A stretch of DNA of 43,020 nt from Flammeovirgaceae bacterium UBA5008 (GTDB lineage Bacteria; Bacteroidota; Bacteroidia; Cytophagales; Cyclobacteriaceae), in contig DGYK01000037.1 in the NCBI GenBank assembly GCA_002398365.1, positions 1 through 43,020 of the forward strand, read 5' to 3'. Positions 33,437 to 40,746 of this stretch are shown in pieces. The notes beneath the pieces were generated by a model. It searched no databases. It had not been told where the DNA came from and saw only the letters and a program-made list of their open reading frames with translations. Every line of letters begins with the position of its first letter. The first letter of the stretch is position 1. Position numbers and translations under genes: made by a program.

Positions 33437-34084
33437 ATGAGTAAAATTAAAATTCAAGAAAGTACCGCACGTATGGTTGCTTCTAAGCTGTTAGAAATAG
33501 GAGCCATCAAACTTAATCATAAAAATCCCTTTACATGGAGTTCGGGCTGGAAATCGCCCATCTATTGTGATAACCGGCTGGCGCTCTCCTACCCTACTAT
33601 TCGCACCTTTATCAAAGAGCGTTTGGCGCAGGCCATTAAAGAGAATTTTCCGGAGGCCGAATGCATTGCCGGAGTAGCTACTGCGGGCATTCCACAAGGG
33701 GCATTGGTGGCCGAGGCATTGGGCCTTCCCTTCGTTTATGTGCGCCCTAAGCCCAAAGAACACGGCATGGGCAACCTGATTGAAGGCAAGGTGGTTAAAA
33801 ACCAAAAGGCCGTTTTAGTGGAAGATCTGATTTCAACCGGAGGCAGTTCACTGAAGGCCGCTCAGGCCATGCGCGAAGCAGGTTTTCACATTAGCGGTAT
33901 GGTGGCCATTTTTACCTATGGCTTTGAACAAAGTGAAGTAAGCTTTGCCCAAGAAAATGTGTCGTTGGTGTGCCTCAGCGACTTCAATCATTTGTTGCAA
34001 GAGGCGGTCGACAAAAACACGCTGGATGAGCAACAACTGATTTATGTAAAATCATGGCGTTTGGATCCTGCCAACTGGAAGTAG
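33437..34084 (+). CDS. pyrE: Orotate phosphoribosyltransferase
   Basis: A 215-residue orotate phosphoribosyltransferase, which joins orotate and PRPP to make OMP in de novo pyrimidine synthesis. The substrate-binding opening FTWSSGWKSPIYCDNRL (about 32-48), AGVATAGIPQGALVAEAL (about 75-92), the flexible-loop sequence RPKPKEHGMGN, and the PRPP motif VLVEDLISTGGSS (about 117-129) are all present. The length is normal. It stands alone, between a divergent Nudix gene and a convergent DUF3052 gene eight bases past its stop. No other pyr genes are in the window. Confidence 0.96.
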   Translation: MSKIKIQESTARMVASKLLEIGAIKLNHKNPFTWSSGWKSPIYCDNRLALSYPTIRTFIKERLAQAIKENFPEAECIAGVATAGIPQGALVAEALGLPFVYVRPKPKEHGMGNLIEGKVVKNQKAVLVEDLISTGGSSLKAAQAMREAGFHISGMVAIFTYGFEQSEVSFAQENVSLVCLSDFNHLLQEAVDKNTLDEQQLIYVKSWRLDPANWK

Positions 34085-34091
34085 TTTTATA

Positions 34092-34496
34092 CTAGCGATC
34101 TTTCAGTCGAAACATAAATTTGAGGCCCGACCATACCTCATCTACAGCACATACTTTGACATCGACCAGACCATTTGCCAAGCCGAAATCGCGGATGATG
34201 TTTTCATCCAGATCGGTGGGTACTTTGGAGGCTCTTTTGGGCCACGATACCCAGAAGGAACCATCTTTCTTCAGGCAACTTTTCACTTTCAAAAACTCTT
34301 TTTCAAACACGCTGCTTTCCTTCACAAAAACGTGCGCAAAATCGAGGCTTTCTTTTGCGGGTTTGGTACTGCGGGTAAAACCATCGGGCAAAGGCGCAAC
34401 AGCATCCCAGTAGGTGGCGGGCTCTGAATAGATATAAGCCTTTCCGGCTTTCATGCCCAGCTTCTTTTGCAAAGGTGTTCCTGAATATCCAGCCAT
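34092..34496 (-). CDS. DUF3052 family protein
   Basis: A 134-residue cytosolic protein of the DUF3052 family. The opening MAGYSGTPLQKKLGMKAG is the family hallmark, and later parts include DFAHVFVKESSVFEKEF and the core DGSFWVSWPKRASKV. The fold is expected to be a small alpha/beta domain; no activity is known. A TTG occurs two codons upstream, but ATG 34496 matches the family start. The gene is preceded at once by a terminator hairpin (34509-34543) whose T-run yields TATTTTTG, so its own promoter would overlap the terminator of the upstream lipoprotein gene. Confidence 0.9.
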   Translation of the reverse strand: MAGYSGTPLQKKLGMKAGKAYIYSEPATYWDAVAPLPDGFTRSTKPAKESLDFAHVFVKESSVFEKEFLKVKSCLKKDGSFWVSWPKRASKVPTDLDENIIRDFGLANGLVDVKVCAVDEVWSGLKFMFRLKDR

Positions 34497-34499
34497 ATT

Positions 34500-34507
34500 C
34501 AAAAATA
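34500..34507 (-). promoter_or_regulatory. TATTTTTG next to the DUF3052 start, overlapping a terminator T-run
   Basis: Minus-strand TATTTTTG fits TAnnTTTG and ends three bases before ATG 34496. It may only reflect the T-rich tail of the terminator, so its promoter role is uncertain. Confidence 0.25.
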
Positions 34508-34543
34508 AAAAATCCCGACCATTTTAGGGATCGGGATTTTCGT
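34507..34543 (-). terminator. Hairpin terminator of the 34561 lipoprotein gene
   Basis: AAAATCCCGA (34509-34518) pairs with TCGGGATTTT (34531-34540) around a 12-base loop. On the minus strand it is followed by a T-run, and it lies about 20 bases after the stop of the lipoprotein gene ending at 34561. The A/T flanks allow action in both directions, so it could also stop pyrE read-through. Confidence 0.75.
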
Positions 34544-34560
34544 TTTAAGTGATTGAGCGA

Positions 34561-35133
34561 TTAGTTACCGCTTTTTCTTTTCTCCATCTCTTGGTTGAAT
34601 GTTTCCTTGAATTTCTCGTAATCGTAGTCGATTTTCAAGCGATCATCCGTAGAAAGGCGTTGGTTGTATTGCTTCACCAATTCGTCAGCTGAAAGCTCGA
34701 TAGCGATATAGGTTTTGTAGTTACCATCTTTAGTTTGAACTAACTTCTCGCAAATGGTTCTTACACCTTGCAAAGTTTGTTCTACTACCTCGCGGTTTAA
34801 GCTCTCAAATTTTTGCTCCAATTCTTCTTTGCGATTCATGGAACGAGAGTTGGTATAGTTATCCGTTACGGTTTTTACAGTCGTTTGAATAGATTGTGCC
34901 AGTTCGTTACGTGCATTGGTCAACGCTTTCTTTTTAGACGTTACCTGATCCATGCTTTCGCCAATAGAGTTGGCACGAAACACCTTTGCATTGGTAAAGA
35001 AGTCAGGACCTGAGCAAGGCACTACCACTTCTTTCTCTCCGTCCGGTGTAGGAGGAGTTTTACTTTTACATCCTCCGATAAAGGCAGCAGCTACGGCTAC
35101 TAAAACAAGGGAAAGATTCGCGATTCTTTTCAT
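34561..35133 (-). CDS. Lipoprotein, LPP20-like
   Basis: A 190-residue lipoprotein. The signal peptide (from MKRIANLSLVLVAVAAAFIG) ends in the lipobox IGGC at residue 22, followed by KSKTPPTPDG. The mature domain contains SKKKALTNARNELAQSIQTT (about 75-95), the helix-start pattern of LPP20-like proteins in which a conserved A-x-x-A-R/L segment precedes a beta sheet (YKTYIAIELSADELV). The function is unknown. An in-frame TTG lies 11 codons upstream; ATG 35133 is the signal-peptide start. A related lipoprotein gene lies 100 bases upstream on the same strand. A hairpin terminator follows. Confidence 0.78.
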   Translation of the reverse strand: MKRIANLSLVLVAVAAAFIGGCKSKTPPTPDGEKEVVVPCSGPDFFTNAKVFRANSIGESMDQVTSKKKALTNARNELAQSIQTTVKTVTDNYTNSRSMNRKEELEQKFESLNREVVEQTLQGVRTICEKLVQTKDGNYKTYIAIELSADELVKQYNQRLSTDDRLKIDYDYEKFKETFNQEMEKRKSGN

Positions 35134-35233
35134 ATCAATTATTAATTTGGTTAGCAAGATAATCAATGCAATTAATAGGCCATTCTCTTTTATTTACTTT
35201 TTATAAACGACATTTTTTTAAAAAAGTGCCTAA

Positions 35234-36607
35234 TTATTGCAAAATCGAGTTCAAGAGCTCCGGCAACTTCTCTTTTTCGAGCACTTCCAGCGACTTATTA
35301 TAGGCTTCCTGACTGGAGCGCTCATAGTCTAGGCTAAAACCTTTGATACGATCTAAGGTAGTGGCGTAGATTTCTTTATTGTCCTTTACCGCCTCTACCC
35401 GTATCACGGTAGTCGCATAGGTAATATATATACTTCCTGAAACTGCCCCCTTCTCAGAATTGGCTTCAACAGTTAACGAAAGCTCCGCTTTTTTCTTGTC
35501 ATCGGTAAACTCAAAACCTGCGTTGGTCAGGTAGTTTCTGATCCGGTTAGAAATCTGCAAACTGCTTTTCACGGTACCGAGGCTTTTTTCGGAGGCATTC
35601 AAATAAACCAACGGACGCTGAACCTTTAATAATAAAGTAGCACGAGGCACCACCATTTTCAAAGCCACGAGTGAATCAATTTTGGTGGCCGAAGGGCCTG
35701 CAAAGCTGAGCGGGTTTACTTTAATAGCCACCGTCTGCTCCAAATCGCGTGAGCTGATCTTAGTCAACAAGATTTTAGCCGCACCTGCCGCATCGGTTTT
35801 GTAGGTTGGAAATACGTTGCCCGCTCCCTTTTCAAAATCGGCCCGTAAGGGCAAATCCGCAATCGGCTTTTTAGTGGCCTTTTCAATCACCTTGGCGATG
35901 ATGGATTGCTCACTCACTGAAACTCTCCGGTTCAACGCAATCTCAGTTGGCTTCACTGAAATATCCATCTTATCTAAAACCACTTGCATGCTGGCCACCA
36001 CTTCGCTGGTTAGCAAGATCTCCTTACCTTCAAAATCAATGCGGATGGGTTCACCTAAATACTTTTGGATGGCGCGGAATCCTTGGTAATAAAATCCCAA
36101 CGCCAACACCAAATCACCATTGCGTTCGGCTTGCTTCGCTTTGCTGAAAAAATCCAAACTAATGGAAACGGCATTGCGCTTTTGCTCTTCTTTGATCTCT
36201 TTATAGCGCTGCTTAGACAGGCGATAGTACACCCAATAGTTGCGCTCATCTTGCCACGAGTCTACTTGCTCAAATTCTTCAATCTCATCGGCAGCGGTAG
36301 TTTGAATGATCTGCTCGTACTTTTCTTTGAACTCTTGATTAGCATCAATTTGACTGAGCACCGAGGAAGATGATACGTTGACTTTGATCTCAGACACTAG
36401 ATCTTCCAACGCGCTTTTTTTGGCTTCCTGCAAATAGTTGTTGGTGCCATTTTTGGTGCTTTTACCAATGCCGATGTAGTAAAAAGACTGATCGGGCTTA
36501 TACGTGAGCCATTCGGGCTTCACATTTTTAGGATCGGTTTTGCTGGGAGCCTTGGCAGCCGGGCTGCACGCAGCAGCCAAAAAGAGGAGGAATACGTATC
36601 GTTTCAC
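35234..36607 (-). CDS. LPP20 family lipoprotein
   Basis: A 457-residue lipoprotein. The signal peptide (MKRYVFLLFLAAAC in the likely start) ends in lipobox AAAC with lipidated Cys14, followed by SPAAKAPS. Near the N-terminus, KPEWLTYKPDQSFYYIGIG and YLQEAKKSALEDLVSEIKV match the LPP20 domain layout, as does SWQDERNYWVYYRLSKQRY. The remainder includes a beta-sandwich-like region with VIEKATKKPIADLPLRADF, resembling a carboxypeptidase-regulatory fold, and a C-terminal domain with ISNRIRNYLTNAGFEFTDD. TTG 36613 and GTG 36607 are both possible; GTG 36607 is chosen because it starts the basic MKR directly. Related proteins are cell-surface or assembly factors, but no function is proven. The second LPP20-like gene follows 100 bases downstream. 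Confidence 0.8.
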   Translation of the reverse strand: MKRYVFLLFLAAACSPAAKAPSKTDPKNVKPEWLTYKPDQSFYYIGIGKSTKNGTNNYLQEAKKSALEDLVSEIKVNVSSSSVLSQIDANQEFKEKYEQIIQTTAADEIEEFEQVDSWQDERNYWVYYRLSKQRYKEIKEEQKRNAVSISLDFFSKAKQAERNGDLVLALGFYYQGFRAIQKYLGEPIRIDFEGKEILLTSEVVASMQVVLDKMDISVKPTEIALNRRVSVSEQSIIAKVIEKATKKPIADLPLRADFEKGAGNVFPTYKTDAAGAAKILLTKISSRDLEQTVAIKVNPLSFAGPSATKIDSLVALKMVVPRATLLLKVQRPLVYLNASEKSLGTVKSSLQISNRIRNYLTNAGFEFTDDKKKAELSLTVEANSEKGAVSGSIYITYATTVIRVEAVKDNKEIYATTLDRIKGFSLDYERSSQEAYNKSLEVLEKEKLPELLNSILQ

Positions 36608-36721
36608 AATCAATGGATTTGGATTACTAGATAGTAAACCATATTTGTGCCAAACTATCTATTTGGCAAATCTAAGATCAATTTGTGAGTTTTAGATGTC
36701 TTTTTTAATGCCCTTGTGTTA

Positions 36722-37291
36722 CTACTTACCCGACCCGGCAGCGGCAGGCACCGTGGCATAGGGCGATTTGTAGGTCTTTAAGAACTCCGCATATTGATCA
36801 GCACCTTTTTTGTGGTGATTTTCGGCAAAGAAGATCAGCAATGGGTGGAATTCTTCCGGCTTTCGATAGCCGGGAATGGGGTAAACCGCTGTGAAATCGT
36901 CTTCCAAGAATGTCACAGTCGGGTAGCTTAATTGATTATTAAGCAAAGCTGCAGCTAATTGGTGGGTGCCCTTATTCCCGTAAGGAACGAATTTAAACGT
37001 AGTGCCATTAAACACAATGTCCCCCGTTTGTTCGGCATCTAACTTTACAGGATAGAACTTTTCATTTAACAATTTTGCAATCAGAGGATCCGAGAAAGTG
37101 TTCTTATCCATCACCTTGCACCAGCCGCACCAATCGGTATAAACGTCTATAAACAGCTTTCTCTTCTCTACCTTGGCTTTGGCTACCGCCTCCTCAAAGG
37201 TCATCCACTTCACCGGACCGCCTTCCTGGGCCTTTACGGATGTCACAGCGACTGCTATAAACAATAGAGCGAACCATCTTAGCTTGATCAT
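36722..37291 (-). CDS. Secreted thioredoxin-fold protein
   Basis: A 189-residue exported protein with a signal peptide (MIKLRWFALLFIAVAVTSVK, ending KAQ) and a thioredoxin fold. The redox-active site is CGWC (Cys55, Cys58) within FIDVYTDWCGWCKVMDK, and the cis-proline loop is SYPTVTFLED. The pattern WMTFEEAVAKAKVEKRKLFI before the active site is typical of DUF255/thioredoxin-7-like periplasmic reductases in Bacteroidota. It probably reduces or isomerises disulphides of envelope proteins; the partner is unknown. It appears to be monocistronic, with 115 bases to the LPP20 gene start. Confidence 0.88.
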   Translation of the reverse strand: MIKLRWFALLFIAVAVTSVKAQEGGPVKWMTFEEAVAKAKVEKRKLFIDVYTDWCGWCKVMDKNTFSDPLIAKLLNEKFYPVKLDAEQTGDIVFNGTTFKFVPYGNKGTHQLAAALLNNQLSYPTVTFLEDDFTAVYPIPGYRKPEEFHPLLIFFAENHHKKGADQYAEFLKTYKSPYATVPAAAGSGK

Positions 37292-37475
37292 AACCCAGTT
37301 ATTTAAATAAATCGAATCCGTTTTGTAATTCTAACCCTGTTACAGCAACAAATCTACCAGAAATTAATCTCGATTGGATGTCTGCTAAGGCGAAAATGTA
37401 ACCTTTGGATGCCAACTGAGTAATTAGATACGAAAGGACTGAAAAATAAGTTCCTGAGCTAGTAGAACTGTCAAA

Positions 37476-37685
37476 ATGAAATCAAAAAGAGGTATGAAGA
37501 AGGCCAACAAGAATTGGATGCTGGGAGTAGGTTTAGGTGTGGCATTCATCAGCCTTGCAATTTTGGCCGGTGGAAATCTTCAAATTTCCACTTCTCTTCC
37601 TCTTTCTAAGCTCAAGGGCCTAGAACAGCGGCTACAAGAATTACCTAAAATCGGTCAAACGCTGCTTCACCTACTTCACCGATAG
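37476..37685 (+). CDS. Small single-helix membrane protein (hypothetical)
   Basis: A 69-residue protein with a basic start (MKSKRGMKKANKNW), one hydrophobic helix (MLGVGLGVAFISLAILAGG) and a polar helical tail (LKGLEQRLQELPKIGQTLLH). The overall form, one helix with positive-inside residues, is that of a small inner-membrane protein. No family is recognised. The first in-frame ATG is at 37476 and another lies at residue 7. Its last ten bases overlap the 3' end of the convergent cysteine-cluster gene. The open frame alone would be weak, but the clean membrane topology makes a real gene plausible. Confidence 0.5.
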   Translation: MKSKRGMKKANKNWMLGVGLGVAFISLAILAGGNLQISTSLPLSKLKGLEQRLQELPKIGQTLLHLLHR

Positions 37686-38245
37686 GCATAATACTGCAAT
37701 ACGGTTTCGATGGCCTTGCGCATGGCCACGTTAATCGGAAAAAAATCACGTGTTAGCTCAAAGTCGATGCTATGCAACTGCATGTAAAAGTTGCTCATCA
37801 CCGGCACTTCCAACCCTTGTTCGATGGCTCTTTCCGCCTTCTCAAAATTTTCTTGTTGTTCTGTTTTAATGATCTGGCAGGTGACCAGTTCGGGTTTACC
37901 ATATTTGGTGGTGCGGGCCGAATAGCCAAAGAGGCGACAGATCAATCCCCGATGTTTGTATTGAGAGCAAAGCCCGGCTCCGTTTTGTGTGGGGTTTAAG
38001 ATCAGACAGATCGAAGAATCGGTTTCCCGGAGATTGTCAAGCCATTGCTCCGCCTGATTTTGCTGATGAAGATAAAAGGCGAAAGGCAAAAATTCCAGAA
38101 TAGTCGCTTCGATATCGGCTTTGTAACAACATTTGCCGCAGCCCCACTTGCAATGGAGCGAAGTAGCATTTTGAAACGCAGCAATCTGTTGATCCAGTTG
38201 ATCGAAAACACCTTCTACTAACTTTACCTTCTCTTCGATCGACAT
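37676..38245 (-). CDS. YkgJ family cysteine-cluster protein
   Basis: A 189-residue protein with the YkgJ zinc- or iron-binding cysteine cluster. CKWGCGKCC occupies residues 32-40, and further cysteines follow (SICLILNP, LCSQYKHRGLICRLFG) to complete the C-x3-C-x2-CC...C...C pattern. The family is thought to bind Fe-S or zinc; its role is unknown. The ATG at 38245 is preceded by a TACTTTTG box at 38286-38293, 40 bases upstream. Its 3' end overlaps the small plus-strand gene. The second 21-bp-period array lies just upstream of the promoter. Confidence 0.9.
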   Translation of the reverse strand: MSIEEKVKLVEGVFDQLDQQIAAFQNATSLHCKWGCGKCCYKADIEATILEFLPFAFYLHQQNQAEQWLDNLRETDSSICLILNPTQNGAGLCSQYKHRGLICRLFGYSARTTKYGKPELVTCQIIKTEQQENFEKAERAIEQGLEVPVMSNFYMQLHSIDFELTRDFFPINVAMRKAIETVLQYYAYR

Positions 38246-38285
38246 GAATTTCCTTCGTGTTTAAAGGGGAGCAGTCTCCCCACTG

Positions 38286-38293
38286 CAAAAGTA
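38286..38293 (-). promoter_or_regulatory. Candidate -7 box TACTTTTG for the YkgJ gene
   Basis: A full match to TAnnTTTG on the minus strand. Transcription would begin near 38279, giving a leader of about 34 bases before ATG 38245. The nearest TTTG upstream is only 12 bases from the box. Confidence 0.4.
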
Positions 38294-38321
38294 ACAATTG
38301 ACAGACAAAACGGATCAGTCA

Positions 38322-38615
38322 ATTATCATTTCAGACCATTCGGTTGCAAGAGCGTATCCGTCAACTTTCATTTCACACCGCAGAGATGCAAGAGCGCACC
38401 CTGCACGAGCAAGAGCGCATCAGCCAACTTTCACTTCGCACTGTGTAAATGCAAGATCGTTCCGTCCACAAGCAAGAGAGCATCGATCAACTTTCATTTC
38501 GTACCGTAGAAATGCAAGATTGAACCGTACAGTTGCAAGACCGCATCCGGCAACTTTCATTTCGTATTGTGTAAGTGCAAGATCGCACCCTGCACGTGCA
38601 AGAGAGCTCCGTACT
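38322..38615. repeat. Higher-order tandem array: 63-bp units of three 21-bp monomers
   Basis: A monomer beginning ACTTTCATTTC starts at 38364, 38427, 38490 and 38553, exactly 63 bases apart, with a diverged earlier copy at about 38322. Between these, two GCAAGA-containing 21-base monomers fill each 63-base unit (for example GATGCAAGAGCGCACC at 38385 and GAGCAAGAGCGCATC at 38407). The first unit has one monomer fewer. There are about 14 monomers in all. One plus-strand frame stays open through the array, but the frame reading QERISQL-type heptads is cut by TGA and TAA codons, so it is best seen as a DNA repeat. It separates the HerA-like gene from the YkgJ gene and has the same 21-base period as the array at 2850-3122, with different sequence. 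Confidence 0.87.
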
Positions 38616-38640
38616 GAATTAATTTACCTCCTACCCGATC

Positions 38641-40197
38641 CTACCATTTCCTTCTCGAGGTGGTCCTTCTCGGTGTAGTACCGAAGAGCATGCCAAACAC
38701 ACCGCGCACCAGTTCTTTTCCAATCTGTTTGGTGATGGGTGAATTAATCACTTCTTCAAACGTACTTTTTTCTGCGCGTGATGACTTGGGTGCTGGGGCA
38801 GCTGCCGCTTTTTCCTCTTTCTCCGCTTCTTCTTTTTGCTCGGCAGATTGGATGCGCTCGTTCAGCATCTCAAAGGCGCTTTGCGGATCGATCGTCTCCT
38901 GGTATTTCTTGTACATCTCCGATTGACTCAAGTGCGCTTTGTACTCTGCCTCAGTCAACGGGCCCATCAGCGAAGCCGGTGGTGCCAAATGGGTCAATAC
39001 GGTTTCGGTAGGAATTCCTTTTTCATTCAATACGGTAATGAACGCCTGGCCTATTCCCAACTGGGTAAACTGTTGTTCCAAATCATAAAAGGTAGACTTC
39101 GGAAAAGTTTTTACTGTCTCTTTCAATGCCTTCACATCGTTGGGGGTAAACGCTCGGATCACGTGGCTCACCCGATTTCCCAACTGAGATAAAACGGATG
39201 GCGGCACATCTTGAACCAACTGCGTGCAAAAGAATATCCCCACTCCTTTCGAGCGGATCAAACGAATCACTTGCTCAATCTGATCCATGAATGCCTTGGG
39301 TGCATCTTTAAACAACAAGTGGGCTTCATCTAAAAAGAAAATCAACTTCGGCTTATCCAAATCTCCGGCTTCCGGAAGTCGCTGATACAACTCTGCCAAT
39401 AGCGACAACATAAACGTTGAGAAAATCGCGGGTTGACCCTGCACATCTGAAACATTGAGCAAGCTGATCACGCCACGTCCGTCTACTTTCTCCATCAGAT
39501 CTTCAATGTCAAACGATTTCTCGCCAAACAATTGATTGACGCCTTGTTGCTCTAATGCCACAATTTTGCGCAGCATGGTGCTGGCCGTGGCCGGAGATAT
39601 TTTACCATACGCTTCTTTGATCTCCTTCGCGCCCTCTCCTTCCGAAAGGAAGTTTAACACTTTTTTCAAATCGTTTAAGTCAACGATCGGCAGCTTCTTA
39701 TCATCGGCATACTTGAAGATGATCATCAGCACGCCCGACTGCACTTCATTAAGCTCTAATACCTTGCTCAGCAACACCGGACCAAATTCACTCACCGTAG
39801 CACGCATCTGTGCTCCTACCTTCCCGCTAAGGGAATACAACTCTACCGGAAAACCGGCAGGCGCATAGCCCGACATATTCAGCGCCTTGACCCGCTCATT
39901 GATTTTATCATTAGTGGTTCCTTCTTTCGCCAATCCGGAAACATCGCCCTTCATATCGGGCATAAACACCGGCACACCCGCAGCCGAAAGTTGCTCGGCC
40001 ATCAATTGCAGCGTACGTGTTTTACCGGAGCCAGTAGCACCCGTTACCAGCCCGTGCCGGTTCATCATTTTCAACGACAGGTGCACCGGAGCTTCAGCCA
40101 CGATTTGTCCTTCTACAACACCGGCACCCAGAAAAATTCGAGATCCTGAAAAATTATACGATGCACTGATGGCACTGATAAATGATGCTTTTGACAT
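38641..40197 (-). CDS. HerA-like ATPase (DUF853 family)
   Basis: A 518-residue cytosolic ATPase of the HerA/FtsK superfamily, DUF853 (YjgR) branch. Walker A is GATGSGKT (53-60), Walker B is LIFFLDEAHLLF (about 290), with the sensor-like GVGIFFCTQLVQDVP near 325. The N-terminal beta strand domain (ASYNFSGSRIFLGAG) matches the HAS-barrel region. The C-terminal 90 residues are Glu/Ala/Pro-rich and end in a basic tail (RRTTSRRKW). YjgR-type proteins are widespread and uncharacterised; unlike HerA-NurA systems, no nuclease gene is adjacent. The next gene upstream (GNAT) ends ten bases before its start, so the two are likely co-transcribed. The stop lies just beyond the second repeat array. Confidence 0.9.
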   Translation of the reverse strand: MSKASFISAISASYNFSGSRIFLGAGVVEGQIVAEAPVHLSLKMMNRHGLVTGATGSGKTRTLQLMAEQLSAAGVPVFMPDMKGDVSGLAKEGTTNDKINERVKALNMSGYAPAGFPVELYSLSGKVGAQMRATVSEFGPVLLSKVLELNEVQSGVLMIIFKYADDKKLPIVDLNDLKKVLNFLSEGEGAKEIKEAYGKISPATASTMLRKIVALEQQGVNQLFGEKSFDIEDLMEKVDGRGVISLLNVSDVQGQPAIFSTFMLSLLAELYQRLPEAGDLDKPKLIFFLDEAHLLFKDAPKAFMDQIEQVIRLIRSKGVGIFFCTQLVQDVPPSVLSQLGNRVSHVIRAFTPNDVKALKETVKTFPKSTFYDLEQQFTQLGIGQAFITVLNEKGIPTETVLTHLAPPASLMGPLTEAEYKAHLSQSEMYKKYQETIDPQSAFEMLNERIQSAEQKEEAEKEEKAAAAPAPKSSRAEKSTFEEVINSPITKQIGKELVRGVFGMLFGTTPRRTTSRRKW

Positions 40198-40207
40198 AAG
40201 AATGAAG

Positions 40208-40732
40208 CTAGTTGGATAATTTTCGTTTTAATAACCAGTCGATTTGTGGGTCATCTCCCATCTGAAAGACATGTTCGCTGAATCGTGTAAAACCATGCTT
40301 AGCATAGAATGCTTGCGCTTTAAAATTCCTTTCCCACACGCCCAACCAGATCCAGTCAAAGTGATGCGCAACTGCATACTCCAGCGACCGCTGCATGAGC
40401 AACGCACCGGCACGGATACCCTGATGAGCCGGGTGAATGTACAAACGTTGCAATTCGATGGCTGTGCCTTCCAGATGTTCATCCGCTTCGTGGCTGATGC
40501 GCAGCCGCACAAAACCTACTACCTGATTCGCTCGACAGGCCACAAACAAAATGGAATGGGGCTCATCGAATTCGGAAGTAAACCGGGCGAGCGTATAATT
40601 CTCTGCGTAAAACGCATCCATATTCTCGCGCGTATTGAATGCTGCAAACGTATCTTCATAAGATGCTATCGCCACCTGCAAAATGGCGGGTAAATCTGCC
40701 GGGGTAGCTTCGCAAATGGTAACAGCATCCAT
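40208..40732 (-). CDS. GNAT family N-acetyltransferase
   Basis: A 174-residue acetyltransferase of the GNAT fold. It opens with VTICEATPADLPAILQVA, and contains VGFVRLRI in motif D/A, the long beta strand IELQRLYIHPAHQGIRAGALLMQ (Q-x-x-G-x-G/A pyrophosphate loop as QGIRAG) and the typical late strand WIWLGVWERNFKAQAFY followed by KHGFTRF. This matches the ribosomal-protein-like or spermidine-like acetyltransferases with the N-x-x-A-x-x-x-Y/F signature. The substrate is not determinable. It precedes the HerA-like gene by ten bases and follows the DUF3078 gene by 14, so all three appear to be one transcription unit. Confidence 0.9.
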   Translation of the reverse strand: MDAVTICEATPADLPAILQVAIASYEDTFAAFNTRENMDAFYAENYTLARFTSEFDEPHSILFVACRANQVVGFVRLRISHEADEHLEGTAIELQRLYIHPAHQGIRAGALLMQRSLEYAVAHHFDWIWLGVWERNFKAQAFYAKHGFTRFSEHVFQMGDDPQIDWLLKRKLSN

Positions 40733-40746
40733 GAAATAGAATCAGC

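Noticed and set aside
38298..38678. A 126-codon plus-strand open frame rich in Ala, Arg and Ser
   Set aside because: It consists of the 63/21-bp array plus antisense of the HerA-like gene end. Another frame of the same DNA has the more protein-like heptads but is broken by stop codons.
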